DNA of 64,000 nucleotides from Priestia megaterium (GTDB taxonomy: Bacteria > Bacillota > Bacilli > Bacillales > Bacillaceae_H): the NCBI GenBank assembly GCA_008180335.1, contig VTEF01000004.1:124850-188849 (forward strand). The letters run 5' to 3'. The translations under genes were made by a program, and so were the position numbers. This document shows, piece by piece, positions 7,136 to 15,880 of the stretch. Position 1 is the stretch's first letter. Each line of letters opens with the position of its first letter. The notes under the pieces were generated by a model. That model was not told the origin of the DNA and did no database searches. It saw only the letters and a program-made list of their open reading frames with translations.

Positions 7136-8434
7136 TTGAAAGCGTTATTAGAAAAAGTGTTTCAATTACAACATCATCAAACGACTGTCGGAAAAGAAAG
7201 CATTGCAGGTGTTATCTCATTTTTATCTATTGTGTATATTATTGCGATCAATTCAACAATTTTAGCTGATGCAGGTATTCCGCTAGAAGCAGGAATCTTT
7301 GCTACTGTAGCTGTTTCGTTTATCGGTTGCTTGATTATGGCATTTTGGGCAAATGCCCCGCTTATTTTAGTGCCAGGTATGGGAATTAATGCTTTGTTTA
7401 CGTACACAATGGTACAATCAATGGGATTAACATGGCAAGAAGGATTAGCAGCTGTGTTTATGTCAGGTCTGTTATTTGTTATGTTAGCTTTTTCACGTTT
7501 ATCTGTTAAGCTTGTTGCAGCCATTCCTCACTCGCTTAAAGAAGCAATTACAGTAGGAGTAGGCTTATTTCTGACATTCATTGGATTGCAAAAGGGTGGT
7601 TTAGTTATTCCTAGTGAAACAACATTTGTAGCATTAGGAAATTTATCAGATCCATTCATATTGAGTACATTGTTAACGTTGATGATTACAGTTGTACTAT
7701 TTATTCGAAATATACGCGGAAACTTCTTGTTAAGTATGGTTGCAGGGACTATTATTGCCATGCTGTTTGGGGTGCAAAACCGCCCAGCAGGCAACGAGTC
7801 AGCGACAAGTGTACATGAGTTCTTTAGTGGATTTGGCGCATTTTCTTTTACTGCGCTTGGACAAATCACTTTCTGGGCTGCCGTTTTCTCACTTACAATG
7901 GTTCTTGTATTTGAAAATATCGGTTTAATTCATGGTCAACTTGGTATGATGAATCAGCAATCTAAGTTTGCACGCGCATTTCAAGCAAATGCTATGTCTG
8001 CATTCTTATGTGGACTGTTCGGAACAAGTCCTACGGTTTCCTCTGTTGAGGGAGCGTCTGGCATTGCATCTGGAGGAAGAACAGGTCTGACAGCGTTTGT
8101 AACAGGTGTCTTGTTTTTAAGTTCATTGCTATTCATTCCGCTTATTAAGCTCGTACCGGATAGTGCAATTGCACCTATTTTAATTGTAATTGGTGGCTTA
8201 ATGATTCAAAATATCAAAAACATCAATCTACAAGATTTAACAGAAGGATTTCCAGCGTTTCTCATTATTACACTTATACCACTTACGTATAGTATTGCTG
8301 ATGGCATTGCTTTTGGATTTATTGCATATCCATTATTAAAGTTGTCTTTAGGCAAGATGCGCGAAGTGTCAGCATTTATGTATGTAATTGCATTGTTGTT
8401 TTTCTTGAATTTTGTTTTACATTATCTTACATGA
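7136..8434 (+). CDS. NCS2/AzgA-type purine permease (PbuG/PbuO-like)
   Basis: TTG 7136 is the start, about 7 nt after AGAAGGA. The 432-aa membrane protein has around 12 hydrophobic segments and AzgA-family signatures: ILADAGIP, the substrate-binding PGMGINALFTY, FGTSPTVSSVEGASG and DSAIAPILIVIGG. The family imports adenine, guanine and hypoxanthine with protons. It is monocistronic between its own promoter and a strong terminator. Exact base preference is not readable from the sequence. Confidence 0.87.
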   Translation: MKALLEKVFQLQHHQTTVGKESIAGVISFLSIVYIIAINSTILADAGIPLEAGIFATVAVSFIGCLIMAFWANAPLILVPGMGINALFTYTMVQSMGLTWQEGLAAVFMSGLLFVMLAFSRLSVKLVAAIPHSLKEAITVGVGLFLTFIGLQKGGLVIPSETTFVALGNLSDPFILSTLLTLMITVVLFIRNIRGNFLLSMVAGTIIAMLFGVQNRPAGNESATSVHEFFSGFGAFSFTALGQITFWAAVFSLTMVLVFENIGLIHGQLGMMNQQSKFARAFQANAMSAFLCGLFGTSPTVSSVEGASGIASGGRTGLTAFVTGVLFLSSLLFIPLIKLVPDSAIAPILIVIGGLMIQNIKNINLQDLTEGFPAFLIITLIPLTYSIADGIAFGFIAYPLLKLSLGKMREVSAFMYVIALLFFLNFVLHYLT

Positions 8435-8436
8435 CC

Positions 8437-8466
8437 AAGCAGCCGTTTTTTCGGCTGCTTTTTTGT
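8437..8466 (+). terminator. Rho-independent terminator
   Basis: AAGCAGCCG / CGGCTGCTT with six Ts in the loop and a T-run after, directly behind the purine permease stop. Confidence 0.9.
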
Positions 8467-8687
8467 CATGAATTGACTATAAAAAATAAAAGGAAAATGT
8501 AACAGATTCTCGAATAAATATAAAAGTAAGCAGTGAAAGTATATAGCTGATTAAGCATTTGTCACTCCTGCTAAATGTCTGAAAAAAGGCGGGCTAGGCG
8601 TCATTCAAAAAGGAGGGATAGGTTGTAAGAAGTCTAGTTGCTTATAGTTGACAAGAACGATTATAAGTTTCTTACAACGGAAATAAT

Positions 8688-9002
8688 ATGGAAGAACATC
8701 AGCAAATGGTGCGTGTAAGAGAGCTAGCAAACGAAATTATTCGTTTTCGACTTCAAGATCGTACAACTTATGATGAATTGGAATTACGTAACAATGTTGA
8801 ATTGTTAGCACGCTCTGTTATCGACTTGGTTAATGTCAATTTAGAAGAGGATGCAGATCCAGCAACATCTTTAAAAGCAACTGTATGTAAAATGAAAATG
8901 GTATATAATAACATGAATCAAAAAGATCTTGAAGTAGGGTTCAAGCAAATATACAAATTTGATGCACCCAGTGACAATTCTATTGGTATCACGAGCCGAT
9001 AG
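8688..9002 (+). CDS. hypothetical soluble protein, 104 aa
   Basis: ATG 8688 opens a 104-aa frame rich in charged helices (VRVRELANEIIRFRL, ELRNNVELLARSVIDLV). No membrane segment or known motif. The ribosome site is poor (ACGGAAA); a much better AAGGAGGG at 8611 leads only into a TTG-TAA dead end. Amino-acid use looks protein-like, so I keep it as a gene. Function unknown. Confidence 0.55.
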   Translation: MEEHQQMVRVRELANEIIRFRLQDRTTYDELELRNNVELLARSVIDLVNVNLEEDADPATSLKATVCKMKMVYNNMNQKDLEVGFKQIYKFDAPSDNSIGITSR

Positions 9003-9130
9003 CTAGTAAGTTGCAATTGAATAGCATATGTTTTATTTTTTATTGCTAGACTCCTTTTTATGCATATAGCAAAAGGAGGATGGGGAGCTGCTCTTATTAA
9101 CTGCGGCAGAGACAATCGCAACATCAGCTC

Positions 9131-9292
9131 TTGCACTTAATTGCTATGATTGTTTCAACAATATTCTTTATTATATTGATTCTTGTTATCGTACGTCGAG
9201 AGCGCATTCAAACTTTAGTAAAAGAAGGTAGGCATTCAGATAATAGACAGTACAATTTAGGAGAATTTTTACGAACAGTATGGAAAAGATAG
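9131..9292 (+). CDS. small membrane protein or frame-shifted remnant
   Basis: From TTG 9131 (or ATG 9146) a frame encodes one transmembrane helix (MIVSTIFFIILILVIV) followed by a basic/acidic tail ending LRTVWKR. A good AAAGGAGG at 9072-9079 lies some 50 nt upstream but in a different frame (LLLLTAAETIATSALAL, then out of register). The gene may therefore carry a frameshift near 9140. A terminator follows. Confidence 0.35.
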   Translation: MHLIAMIVSTIFFIILILVIVRRERIQTLVKEGRHSDNRQYNLGEFLRTVWKR

Positions 9293-9310
9293 CATAGTCT
9301 TTTAGAAATA

Positions 9311-9362
9311 ACAAAGAGCGGTGCTTATAGAAAGAAAACTCATATAAACACCGCTCCTTATT
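9311..9362. terminator. bidirectional terminator
   Basis: GAGCGGTGcTTATA (9316-9329) pairs with TATAAaCACCGCTC (9343-9356). It lies between the small membrane ORF (+) and ykrA (-). Confidence 0.8.
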
Positions 9363-9388
9363 ATAATTGTTGTGAGAAAGCGTACCGT

Positions 9389-10186
9389 TTACTGTTTTAC
9401 TTTGTTGCGCTCCAGTATGATATGAGCTGCTTCACTTACTGAAGAAACAACGGCTGAGGCATGCTGTTTTACACCTTCAGGAGCAGTATCCATCGCAAAG
9501 CTATTCGGTATTAATTGAAACATCGGGATATCGTTAAAAGAATCACCGACGCACGCGACTTCTTCAGGCTTTAAGTTCAGGTGATCTAGTAAAATTTGAA
9601 TCGCATTTCCTTTGCTAATATGTTTTGGCATAATATCAAGACAACGTTTTGCAGAGATATAAGTGTCAATTTGTTCACCAAACTGTTCATTTAATTCAGC
9701 TTGTAAGGCAACAAGTTCATCATGATCACCTAAAACAGTAATTTTAGACGGAGATAATGATTCACCAAATGAATCAGCCATGTGAAGCTGTTCTTGAATT
9801 GGGAAGAACATATACTTTTCGATTTCATTGATAATGTCATTTCTTTCTTCTACATAGTTTGTATCATTAGAACAAACTAAAATAATATGATTTGGATTCA
9901 TCGTACGTTTGTATAGCTCAGAAGCTAACGTATGATCAAATACTTTTGTATGAAGCGGTTTGTCATCATGAGTTAATACAAATGCTCCGTTTTGACTGAT
10001 GCGGTGGAATGTATTGTTAATATCAGTTGAAATTTTCACAATTTCTGAATCCATTCTTCCAGAAGCTAAACAAACTTCAACTCCACTTTTTTGTAAATGC
10101 TGTAAAGCTTCGATATTATGTTGTTCAATATATTTTTCTTCGTGCAGTAATGTGCCATCTAAATCACTAACAAATAATTTAATCAA
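9389..10186 (-). CDS. ykrA: Cof-type HAD phosphatase YkrA
   Basis: TTG 10186 lies 9 nt after AAAGGAG on the minus strand. The 265-aa protein has the HAD motifs in order: DLDGTLL with nucleophile Asp (residues about 8-10), motif II in LASGR, a conserved Lys in the SKGNAI region, and GDSFNDIPM (motif IV). The Cof/IIB cap lies between. It is a Mg-dependent cytoplasmic phosphatase, probably for sugar phosphates or other small phosphate esters. Overall pattern matches B. subtilis YkrA; the substrate is unproven. Confidence 0.85.
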   Translation of the reverse strand: MIKLFVSDLDGTLLHEEKYIEQHNIEALQHLQKSGVEVCLASGRMDSEIVKISTDINNTFHRISQNGAFVLTHDDKPLHTKVFDHTLASELYKRTMNPNHIILVCSNDTNYVEERNDIINEIEKYMFFPIQEQLHMADSFGESLSPSKITVLGDHDELVALQAELNEQFGEQIDTYISAKRCLDIMPKHISKGNAIQILLDHLNLKPEEVACVGDSFNDIPMFQLIPNSFAMDTAPEGVKQHASAVVSSVSEAAHIILERNKVKQ

Positions 10187-10283
10187 TAATCTAAACTCCT
10201 TTCTGTAACCGGTCTTATATGTAAAATAATAACATTAGCTTAACATTACTTTATTATTGTAACAGCAATGGCTGCAAAATTCA

Positions 10284-10316
10284 TATAAAAAACCCTCTGA
10301 AAAGAAAGAGGGCCGA
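10284..10316 (-). terminator. terminator of the CstA-like gene
   Basis: On the minus strand CCCTCT pairs with AGAGGG and is followed by TTTTTTATA. Confidence 0.8.
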
Positions 10317-10319
10317 AGT

Positions 10320-11756
10320 TTATGCGACTTGCGTTTTGATTTTTTGTTGAGCATATGTTCGAATTTGTTTTGTATACCAGCCACCGACAATTAATGTAAG
10401 AGCTGTACCGATCCCGACTGATAAACCATAGTTTAAATGAAATCCTTCAGGAGCATAAAAGATATACGTAAAAATTACTCCTGTCATAAATAAGGCTGGA
10501 ATTCCACAAATCCAATGATTTTTCGCATGCTGCAGTAAATAGACTGTCGCCGTCCATAGCATAACGGTTGCCACTACTTGATTTGTCCAGCCGACATAAC
10601 GCCATAAGAAAGAATAATCAATCGTTGATAAATAGAAAGTCGGAATTGCTACAGGGATGGTATACATTAACGCAGCTTTCCAATCAGCCTGATTGCTTTC
10701 GCTCTTTTTACTAACAAGTTCAGCGAAGATCATACGAGATGAACGGAGAGCTGTATCGCCTGTTGTAATTGGCAAGATAATAACACCTAAAATTGCTAAA
10801 ATGCCTCCTAGTGTACCTAATAACGAAGTTGAAATCTCATTAACAACTCCAGATGGGCCGCCAGCAGCTAAAGCCGTTTGAAGACCATCGGTTCCGCCGA
10901 AAAATGTCATGCCGGCAGCTGCCCAAATAAGAGCAATAATGCCTTCTCCAATCATGGCTCCAAAAAATACTTTCCGCCCGTCTTTCTCGTTTTTTAACGT
11001 ACGTGCTACAATTGGGCTTTGCGTACAGTGAAAGCCAGAAATTGCTCCGCATGAGATTGTTACCATTAACAAAGGCCAAATCGGCAATTCTTGAGGGTGA
11101 AGATTTGCGAATGTTAAATTAGGAATGGATTCTTTAGAAACAAAAATAAGTGCAAAAGCAATCGCTACAGCCATAAAAATTAAAATTGCTCCAAAGAGTG
11201 GATAGATTTTTCCAATTATTTTATTAACAGGTAACACAGTTGCTAAAATAAAATAAGCGAAAATAATGATCAATGCACCCATAAACGGAAGCGGAGTGAC
11301 ACTTGTAATTAATTGAGCTGGCCCTGCTGTAAACGCAGCTGCTACTAGAATCATTAAAACAAGTGAAATTAAGTTAATCATTCTTTTCATGGTGGTACCT
11401 AGGTAGCGTCCTACAAGTGAAGGGTATTGAGCACCACCATGGCGTAATGACAACATTCCTGAAAAGTAATCATGCACAGCCCCTGCAAAGATACAGCCAA
11501 CTACAATCCATATAAAGGCAACAGGTCCATAAAGAGCACCCATAACAGCTCCGAAGATGGGGCCAAGTCCAGCGATATTTAGTAATTGGATAAGAGAGCC
11601 TTTCCACCATTTCATTGGAACATAATCTAACGAATCAAATTTTTCATATGCTGGAGTTTGTTTATTTGGATCTATAACAAAAATTCGCTCGACAACCTTT
11701 GAATACACGGTGTATCCTCCGATTAGTAATGCGATTGCAGCGAAAAAAGTAACCAT
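10320..11756 (-). CDS. CstA-family carbon starvation carrier, short form
   Basis: The 478-aa polytopic membrane protein carries CstA signatures: LNIAGLGPIFGAVMGALYGP, an AGAVHDYFSGMLSLRHGG stretch, SGFHCTQSPIVARTL and TTGDTALRSSRM. CstA/BtsT carriers take up peptides or pyruvate during starvation. The length is well under the about 690-720 aa of classic CstA, matching the short Gram-positive class. GGGAGG lies before ATG 11756. It stands alone with its own terminator. Substrate cannot be read from sequence. Confidence 0.82.
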   Translation of the reverse strand: MVTFFAAIALLIGGYTVYSKVVERIFVIDPNKQTPAYEKFDSLDYVPMKWWKGSLIQLLNIAGLGPIFGAVMGALYGPVAFIWIVVGCIFAGAVHDYFSGMLSLRHGGAQYPSLVGRYLGTTMKRMINLISLVLMILVAAAFTAGPAQLITSVTPLPFMGALIIIFAYFILATVLPVNKIIGKIYPLFGAILIFMAVAIAFALIFVSKESIPNLTFANLHPQELPIWPLLMVTISCGAISGFHCTQSPIVARTLKNEKDGRKVFFGAMIGEGIIALIWAAAGMTFFGGTDGLQTALAAGGPSGVVNEISTSLLGTLGGILAILGVIILPITTGDTALRSSRMIFAELVSKKSESNQADWKAALMYTIPVAIPTFYLSTIDYSFLWRYVGWTNQVVATVMLWTATVYLLQHAKNHWICGIPALFMTGVIFTYIFYAPEGFHLNYGLSVGIGTALTLIVGGWYTKQIRTYAQQKIKTQVA

Positions 11757-11964
11757 CGAAAAATCCTCCCTGACAACTAGTTTTAATTTTTAGAAAATTT
11801 AATATTTTCATCCTAACAGATGTCAGAGAGTATGACAAGGTTTTTTCGGAATAATTAAAAAATGGTCTTTTTTAGAGGTATTAATAAGAAAGTGAAGAGG
11901 ATGTTTATTGTTAAAACAACAGATTAAAGCAATAAATAATATGTGATGTGCATAATCAATCTGG

Positions 11965-12141
11965 TCAAGATTTAGCTTTTAATCTTGCTTGAATATATTT
12001 TGTTTTTTCGATATTTTCAACAAAATTGGGATCTGTATAGGGGAGGTCGGAAAGAATGCGGATTAATCAAGATAATTCGTCTTTTAATTGGTCGATATCA
12101 TGGCAATGATTAATACAGGTTCTAAATTGTTTCGAAATCAA
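11965..12141 (-). pseudogene. small gene interrupted by an in-frame TGA (58 codons)
   Basis: A perfect AGGAGG (12154-12149) sits 7 nt before TTG 12141. The frame reads MISKQFRTCINHCHDIDQLKDELS, then TGA at 12069-12067. It continues in the same frame as LIRILSDLPYTDPNFVENIE and onward to a TGA at 11967-11965. Both halves look equally protein-like, so a single Trp (TGG) to TGA change is the simplest reading. The family is unrecognised. It may instead be translated as a 24-aa peptide. Confidence 0.5.
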
Positions 12142-12388
12142 AGGAACACCTCCTTGTAAAACAATGTAAAAAGCTCTTCAATAAGAGGATAAACCATTAA
12201 CTAGTAAATGCACTGTTAGGAGTCTAGGCGATATAAAAGGAGCCAATCAGAAGCGTTGAAAACTACTAAAGCAGGAGAGGGTATCGATTAAAATAGTTTC
12301 CGCTAGCAGCGGATGATATTGCTATTCAATAATAATGATGGGCATTCCTGCTGGTAGATAGCGGATTTGTATTTTGTATTTTTTATTT
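12142..12388. other. intergenic region, nothing assignable
   Basis: It holds no ORF with a ribosome site. A small palindrome (CCGCTAGCAGCGG near 12301) is the only structure I see. It separates the interrupted small gene from the metH terminator. Confidence 0.4.
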
Positions 12389-12426
12389 TTAAAAAATGCC
12401 ACTGCATTGTATTGCAGCGGCATTTC
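12389..12426 (-). terminator. metH terminator
   Basis: AAATGCCGCTGCA pairs with TGCAGTGGCATTT on the minus strand (one G-U), followed by TTTAAAAAT. Confidence 0.9.
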
Positions 12427-12436
12427 TTAGTTATGT

Positions 12437-15400
12437 TTATAACACATTAAAGTATTTTGCCTCAGGGTGAGCAAAAACAAGTGCTGTAACAGATGCTTCT
12501 GGTTCCATCATAAAACCATCTGTTAATTGGATTCCAATTTCTTCAGGCTGAATGAGTTTAAATAGCTTTTCTTGATCTTCAAGATCCGGGCAAGCTGGAT
12601 AGCCAAATGAGAAGCGTTGCCCTTGGTATTTCGCGGAGAAGCGTTCTGCCATCGTAAAGTCTGGTGAATCCGGGAATCCCCAGCGGTCACGAATTTGTTG
12701 GTGAACACGTTCTGCTAATCCTTCAGCAAGCTCCAAGGCAAGGGCTTGGAAGACGTGGCTCTTTAAAAATTCACCGTTTTCTTTAAACTGTGCTGCACGT
12801 TCACGAATACCTGTCCCAGCGGTAACGGAAAAGAAACAAACATAGTCCATTTCGGTGTTTACAGGCTTTGCAAAGTCAGATAAACATAAAAACTGTCCTT
12901 TTTCTTGTCTAGGGAATGTGAAGCGTTCAATTTCAGTTTTTTGATCAGCTGGATCATAAATAATTAAGTCATTTCCATCTGATTGTGCCGGGAAGAACTG
13001 ATAAACAACAGCTGGTTTAATCAGATTTTCTTTTAGCGCCAGTTCCAATAGTTCATCAACGGTTTCTTTTAATTGAACCGCGCGCTCATCTTTTTCAGCT
13101 AGCAGCTTGTTAACTTTTCCTTTTAAGCCAAGATGATGCCCAAGCAGCATTTGCCAGTTAATATAAGGCAATACTTGAGCTAATTCATAATGCTTCACAA
13201 CATGTCTTTTTAAATCAGCAGGTACAAATACAGGCACATCTGTGGATACAGCTGATTTTTGTAAAACCGCTGTTGCAGTTTGAGCTGCTTGCGGCTGCCG
13301 CTCTTTAAAAGTTACTTTCTTTTCTTGGCGGACTTTTAAATCTTCAAGCAGCTGGATTAACTCTTCTTTGTTTTGCAATTTGTTCGCAAGAGCCAACCCG
13401 TCCATTGCATCTTTTGCATATAAAACTGCTCCTTCATATTCAGGGGCAATTTTAAAATCCGTGAATTTACGTGAAAGGGCAGCTCCGCCGACCATAATCG
13501 GAACATTAATGTTAGATTGCGTTAAATCTTGAGCGGTTAAGACCATTTGTTGAGCAGATTTAACAAGTAAGCCAGATAATCCGATAATATCAGGCTTTTC
13601 TTCTTTTACAGCTTCAATTAACTGTTGTGGTGTAACTTTAATGCCAAGATCGACGACTTTAAACCCGTTGTTGCTTAAAATAATGTCAACCAAGTTCTTG
13701 CCAATATCATGTACGTCACCTTTAACCGTAGCAAGAATGACTTTTCCTTTACCGGAATCATTCTCCGTTGCTTCCATATGCGGCTCTAAAAAGGCAACAG
13801 ACGCTTTCATTACTTCAGCGCTTTGGAGAACTTCAGCAACAATTAATTGATTATCATTAAATAAACGTCCAACTTCAGCCATACCGTCCATTAATGGTCC
13901 ATTAATAATATCTAACGGATCATCATATTGGGGGAGTGCTTGTTCTAAATCTGGAAGCAAACCTTCTTTTGTTCCCTCGACAATGTACATCGCAAGGCGT
14001 TCTTCTAGTGTTAAATTTGAGACTTCTATTTTTGATTCTTTCTTTTTATCTCGATAAAAGTCTGTAAAGGTACTTAGTGTTTCATCGTTTGTATGAAATA
14101 AAAGATTGTCTGCTAGCTTAATTTCCTCTTGCGGGATGGATGCGTAGCGCTCTAGTTTTTCAGTATTAACAATTGCATAGTCAAGGCCTGCTTGCGTGCA
14201 ATGGTATAAGTACACTGCATTTAATACTTCACGGCCAACAGGAGGCAATCCAAATGAGACATTACTTACACCTAAAATCGTTAGACAGTCAGGCAAAGCC
14301 TCTTTAATCATTTTGATTCCTTTAACTGTCTCTTCAGCTGAGCCGATATACTGTTCATCACCTGTCCCGACTGGAAATACAAGCGGATCAAAGATAATGT
14401 CTTTAGGATTAAATCCGTGTTTTTCAACGAGTAAATCATGTGAACGTTTAGCGATTTCTAATTTACGTTCAGCCGTGACAGCCATTCCTTTTTCATCAAT
14501 GGTTCCAACAACAAGAGCAGCTCCGAATTTCTTCACAAGGGGCAAGATTGCATCAAAGCGTTCTTCACCGTCTTCTAAGTTAATGGAGTTAATAATCGTT
14601 TTTCCCTGGGAGTAGGTTAACGCTTTTTCAATCACTTTTTCGTCAGTTGAATCAATGACCAGTGGCACTTTTACTTTTTTAACGACTTCTTGAATAAATT
14701 GTTCCATATCCTCAACCTCTTCACGGTCTGGGTCAGCTAAACAAATGTCAATGACGTGAGCGCCGTTTTTTACTTGGGCACGAGCAATTTCAGAGGCTTC
14801 TTCAATTTTTCCTTCTGCAATTAGACGTTTGAACTTACGAGAACCAATAACATTTGTACGCTCACCGACAAACAAAGGGCGCATTGATTCATCATAGACT
14901 AACGATTCAATACCAGAAACAGCATGGTTATGTTCTGGGCGTTCAAGAGGGCGAGGAGCCACATCCTTTACAGATTCAGCAAGAGCTTTAATATGAGCTG
15001 GTGTTGTGCCGCAACAGCCACCTACAAAATTTAACCAGCCTTTATCAGCAAAGCTCTTAATTTTTTGAGCGAGCAATTCAGGTGATTCATGGTAGTTTCC
15101 TTCCTCATCAGGCAAACCAGCATTTGGATAACAGCTTACTGCTGATGTTGCTAGTTCAGAAAGGGAACGAATATGATCGGTCATAAACTCAGGGCCAGTA
15201 GCACAGTTCAGTCCTACTGAAAGTGGTTTCATATGTTCGAGAGATAGATAGAATGATTCAATATCTTGACCAGCAAGTGTTGTGCCCATCGGTTCAATCG
15301 TACCTGAAATCATAATGGGTACTTCTTTTTCTAGACGCTCAAATGCAGCAGAGATACCTAAAAACGCAGCTTTTACATTTAACATATCTTGGCATGTTTC

Positions 15401-15880
15401 AACCAACAGCAAATCAACACCGCCATCAAGAAGTCCGCGTGCCTGCTCTTCATAGGCATCGACAAGTTCTGCGAACGTAATGCCGCCTGTTACTGATAAT
15501 GTTTTCGTCGTAGGTCCTAAAGCACCTGCTACAAATCTAGGCCATTCAGGTGTTGAAAACTTGTCGCGGGCCGCAATCGCTAATTTCACGGCTTCAACAT
15601 TTAGCTCATATGCTAAATACCCTAAATTATATTCATCTAGAACGGTAGAGGTAGAGCCGAATGTATTCGTTTCAACAATATCGGCACCAGCTGCGAAATA
15701 TTCTTCGTGAATACGCTGAATAACATGAGGGGCTGTTCTCGTTAAATATTCATTGCAGCCTTCGTACTCTTCACCGCCAAAATCATCAGCAGTTAAATTT
15801 GCATCTTGAATCATCGTACCCATCGCACCGTCAATGACCAATATACGTTTTTGGAGTTGTTGTTCAATAAGTGAGCTCAT
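12437..15880 (-). CDS. metH: cobalamin-dependent methionine synthase MetH
   Basis: The 1147-aa product has all four MetH modules: the Zn homocysteine-binding domain (about 1-320, [10 protein letters not shown]), the pterin/5-methyl-THF domain (about 340-600), the B12 domain with D-x-H-x-x-G (VKGDVHDIGKN, His724 as lower axial ligand), and the C-terminal reactivation domain (about 900-1147). It transfers methyl from 5-methyl-THF to homocysteine. ATG follows the yitJ TAA with no gap, so the pair is translationally coupled. It falls under the same SAM riboswitch. It implies the cell obtains cobalamin. Confidence 0.97.
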   Translation of the reverse strand: MSSLIEQQLQKRILVIDGAMGTMIQDANLTADDFGGEEYEGCNEYLTRTAPHVIQRIHEEYFAAGADIVETNTFGSTSTVLDEYNLGYLAYELNVEAVKLAIAARDKFSTPEWPRFVAGALGPTTKTLSVTGGITFAELVDAYEEQARGLLDGGVDLLLVETCQDMLNVKAAFLGISAAFERLEKEVPIMISGTIEPMGTTLAGQDIESFYLSLEHMKPLSVGLNCATGPEFMTDHIRSLSELATSAVSCYPNAGLPDEEGNYHESPELLAQKIKSFADKGWLNFVGGCCGTTPAHIKALAESVKDVAPRPLERPEHNHAVSGIESLVYDESMRPLFVGERTNVIGSRKFKRLIAEGKIEEASEIARAQVKNGAHVIDICLADPDREEVEDMEQFIQEVVKKVKVPLVIDSTDEKVIEKALTYSQGKTIINSINLEDGEERFDAILPLVKKFGAALVVGTIDEKGMAVTAERKLEIAKRSHDLLVEKHGFNPKDIIFDPLVFPVGTGDEQYIGSAEETVKGIKMIKEALPDCLTILGVSNVSFGLPPVGREVLNAVYLYHCTQAGLDYAIVNTEKLERYASIPQEEIKLADNLLFHTNDETLSTFTDFYRDKKKESKIEVSNLTLEERLAMYIVEGTKEGLLPDLEQALPQYDDPLDIINGPLMDGMAEVGRLFNDNQLIVAEVLQSAEVMKASVAFLEPHMEATENDSGKGKVILATVKGDVHDIGKNLVDIILSNNGFKVVDLGIKVTPQQLIEAVKEEKPDIIGLSGLLVKSAQQMVLTAQDLTQSNINVPIMVGGAALSRKFTDFKIAPEYEGAVLYAKDAMDGLALANKLQNKEELIQLLEDLKVRQEKKVTFKERQPQAAQTATAVLQKSAVSTDVPVFVPADLKRHVVKHYELAQVLPYINWQMLLGHHLGLKGKVNKLLAEKDERAVQLKETVDELLELALKENLIKPAVVYQFFPAQSDGNDLIIYDPADQKTEIERFTFPRQEKGQFLCLSDFAKPVNTEMDYVCFFSVTAGTGIRERAAQFKENGEFLKSHVFQALALELAEGLAERVHQQIRDRWGFPDSPDFTMAERFSAKYQGQRFSFGYPACPDLEDQEKLFKLIQPEEIGIQLTDGFMMEPEASVTALVFAHPEAKYFNVL

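Noticed and set aside
12067-12069. selenocysteine reading of the TGA in the split small gene
   Set aside because: No Sec insertion structure was seen and Bacillaceae generally lack the machinery; a nonsense mutation is simpler.
14196-14615. 139-aa ORF antisense to metH
   Set aside because: Lies wholly within a clear metH coding region on the other strand, has no ribosome site and an odd composition typical of a frame shadow.
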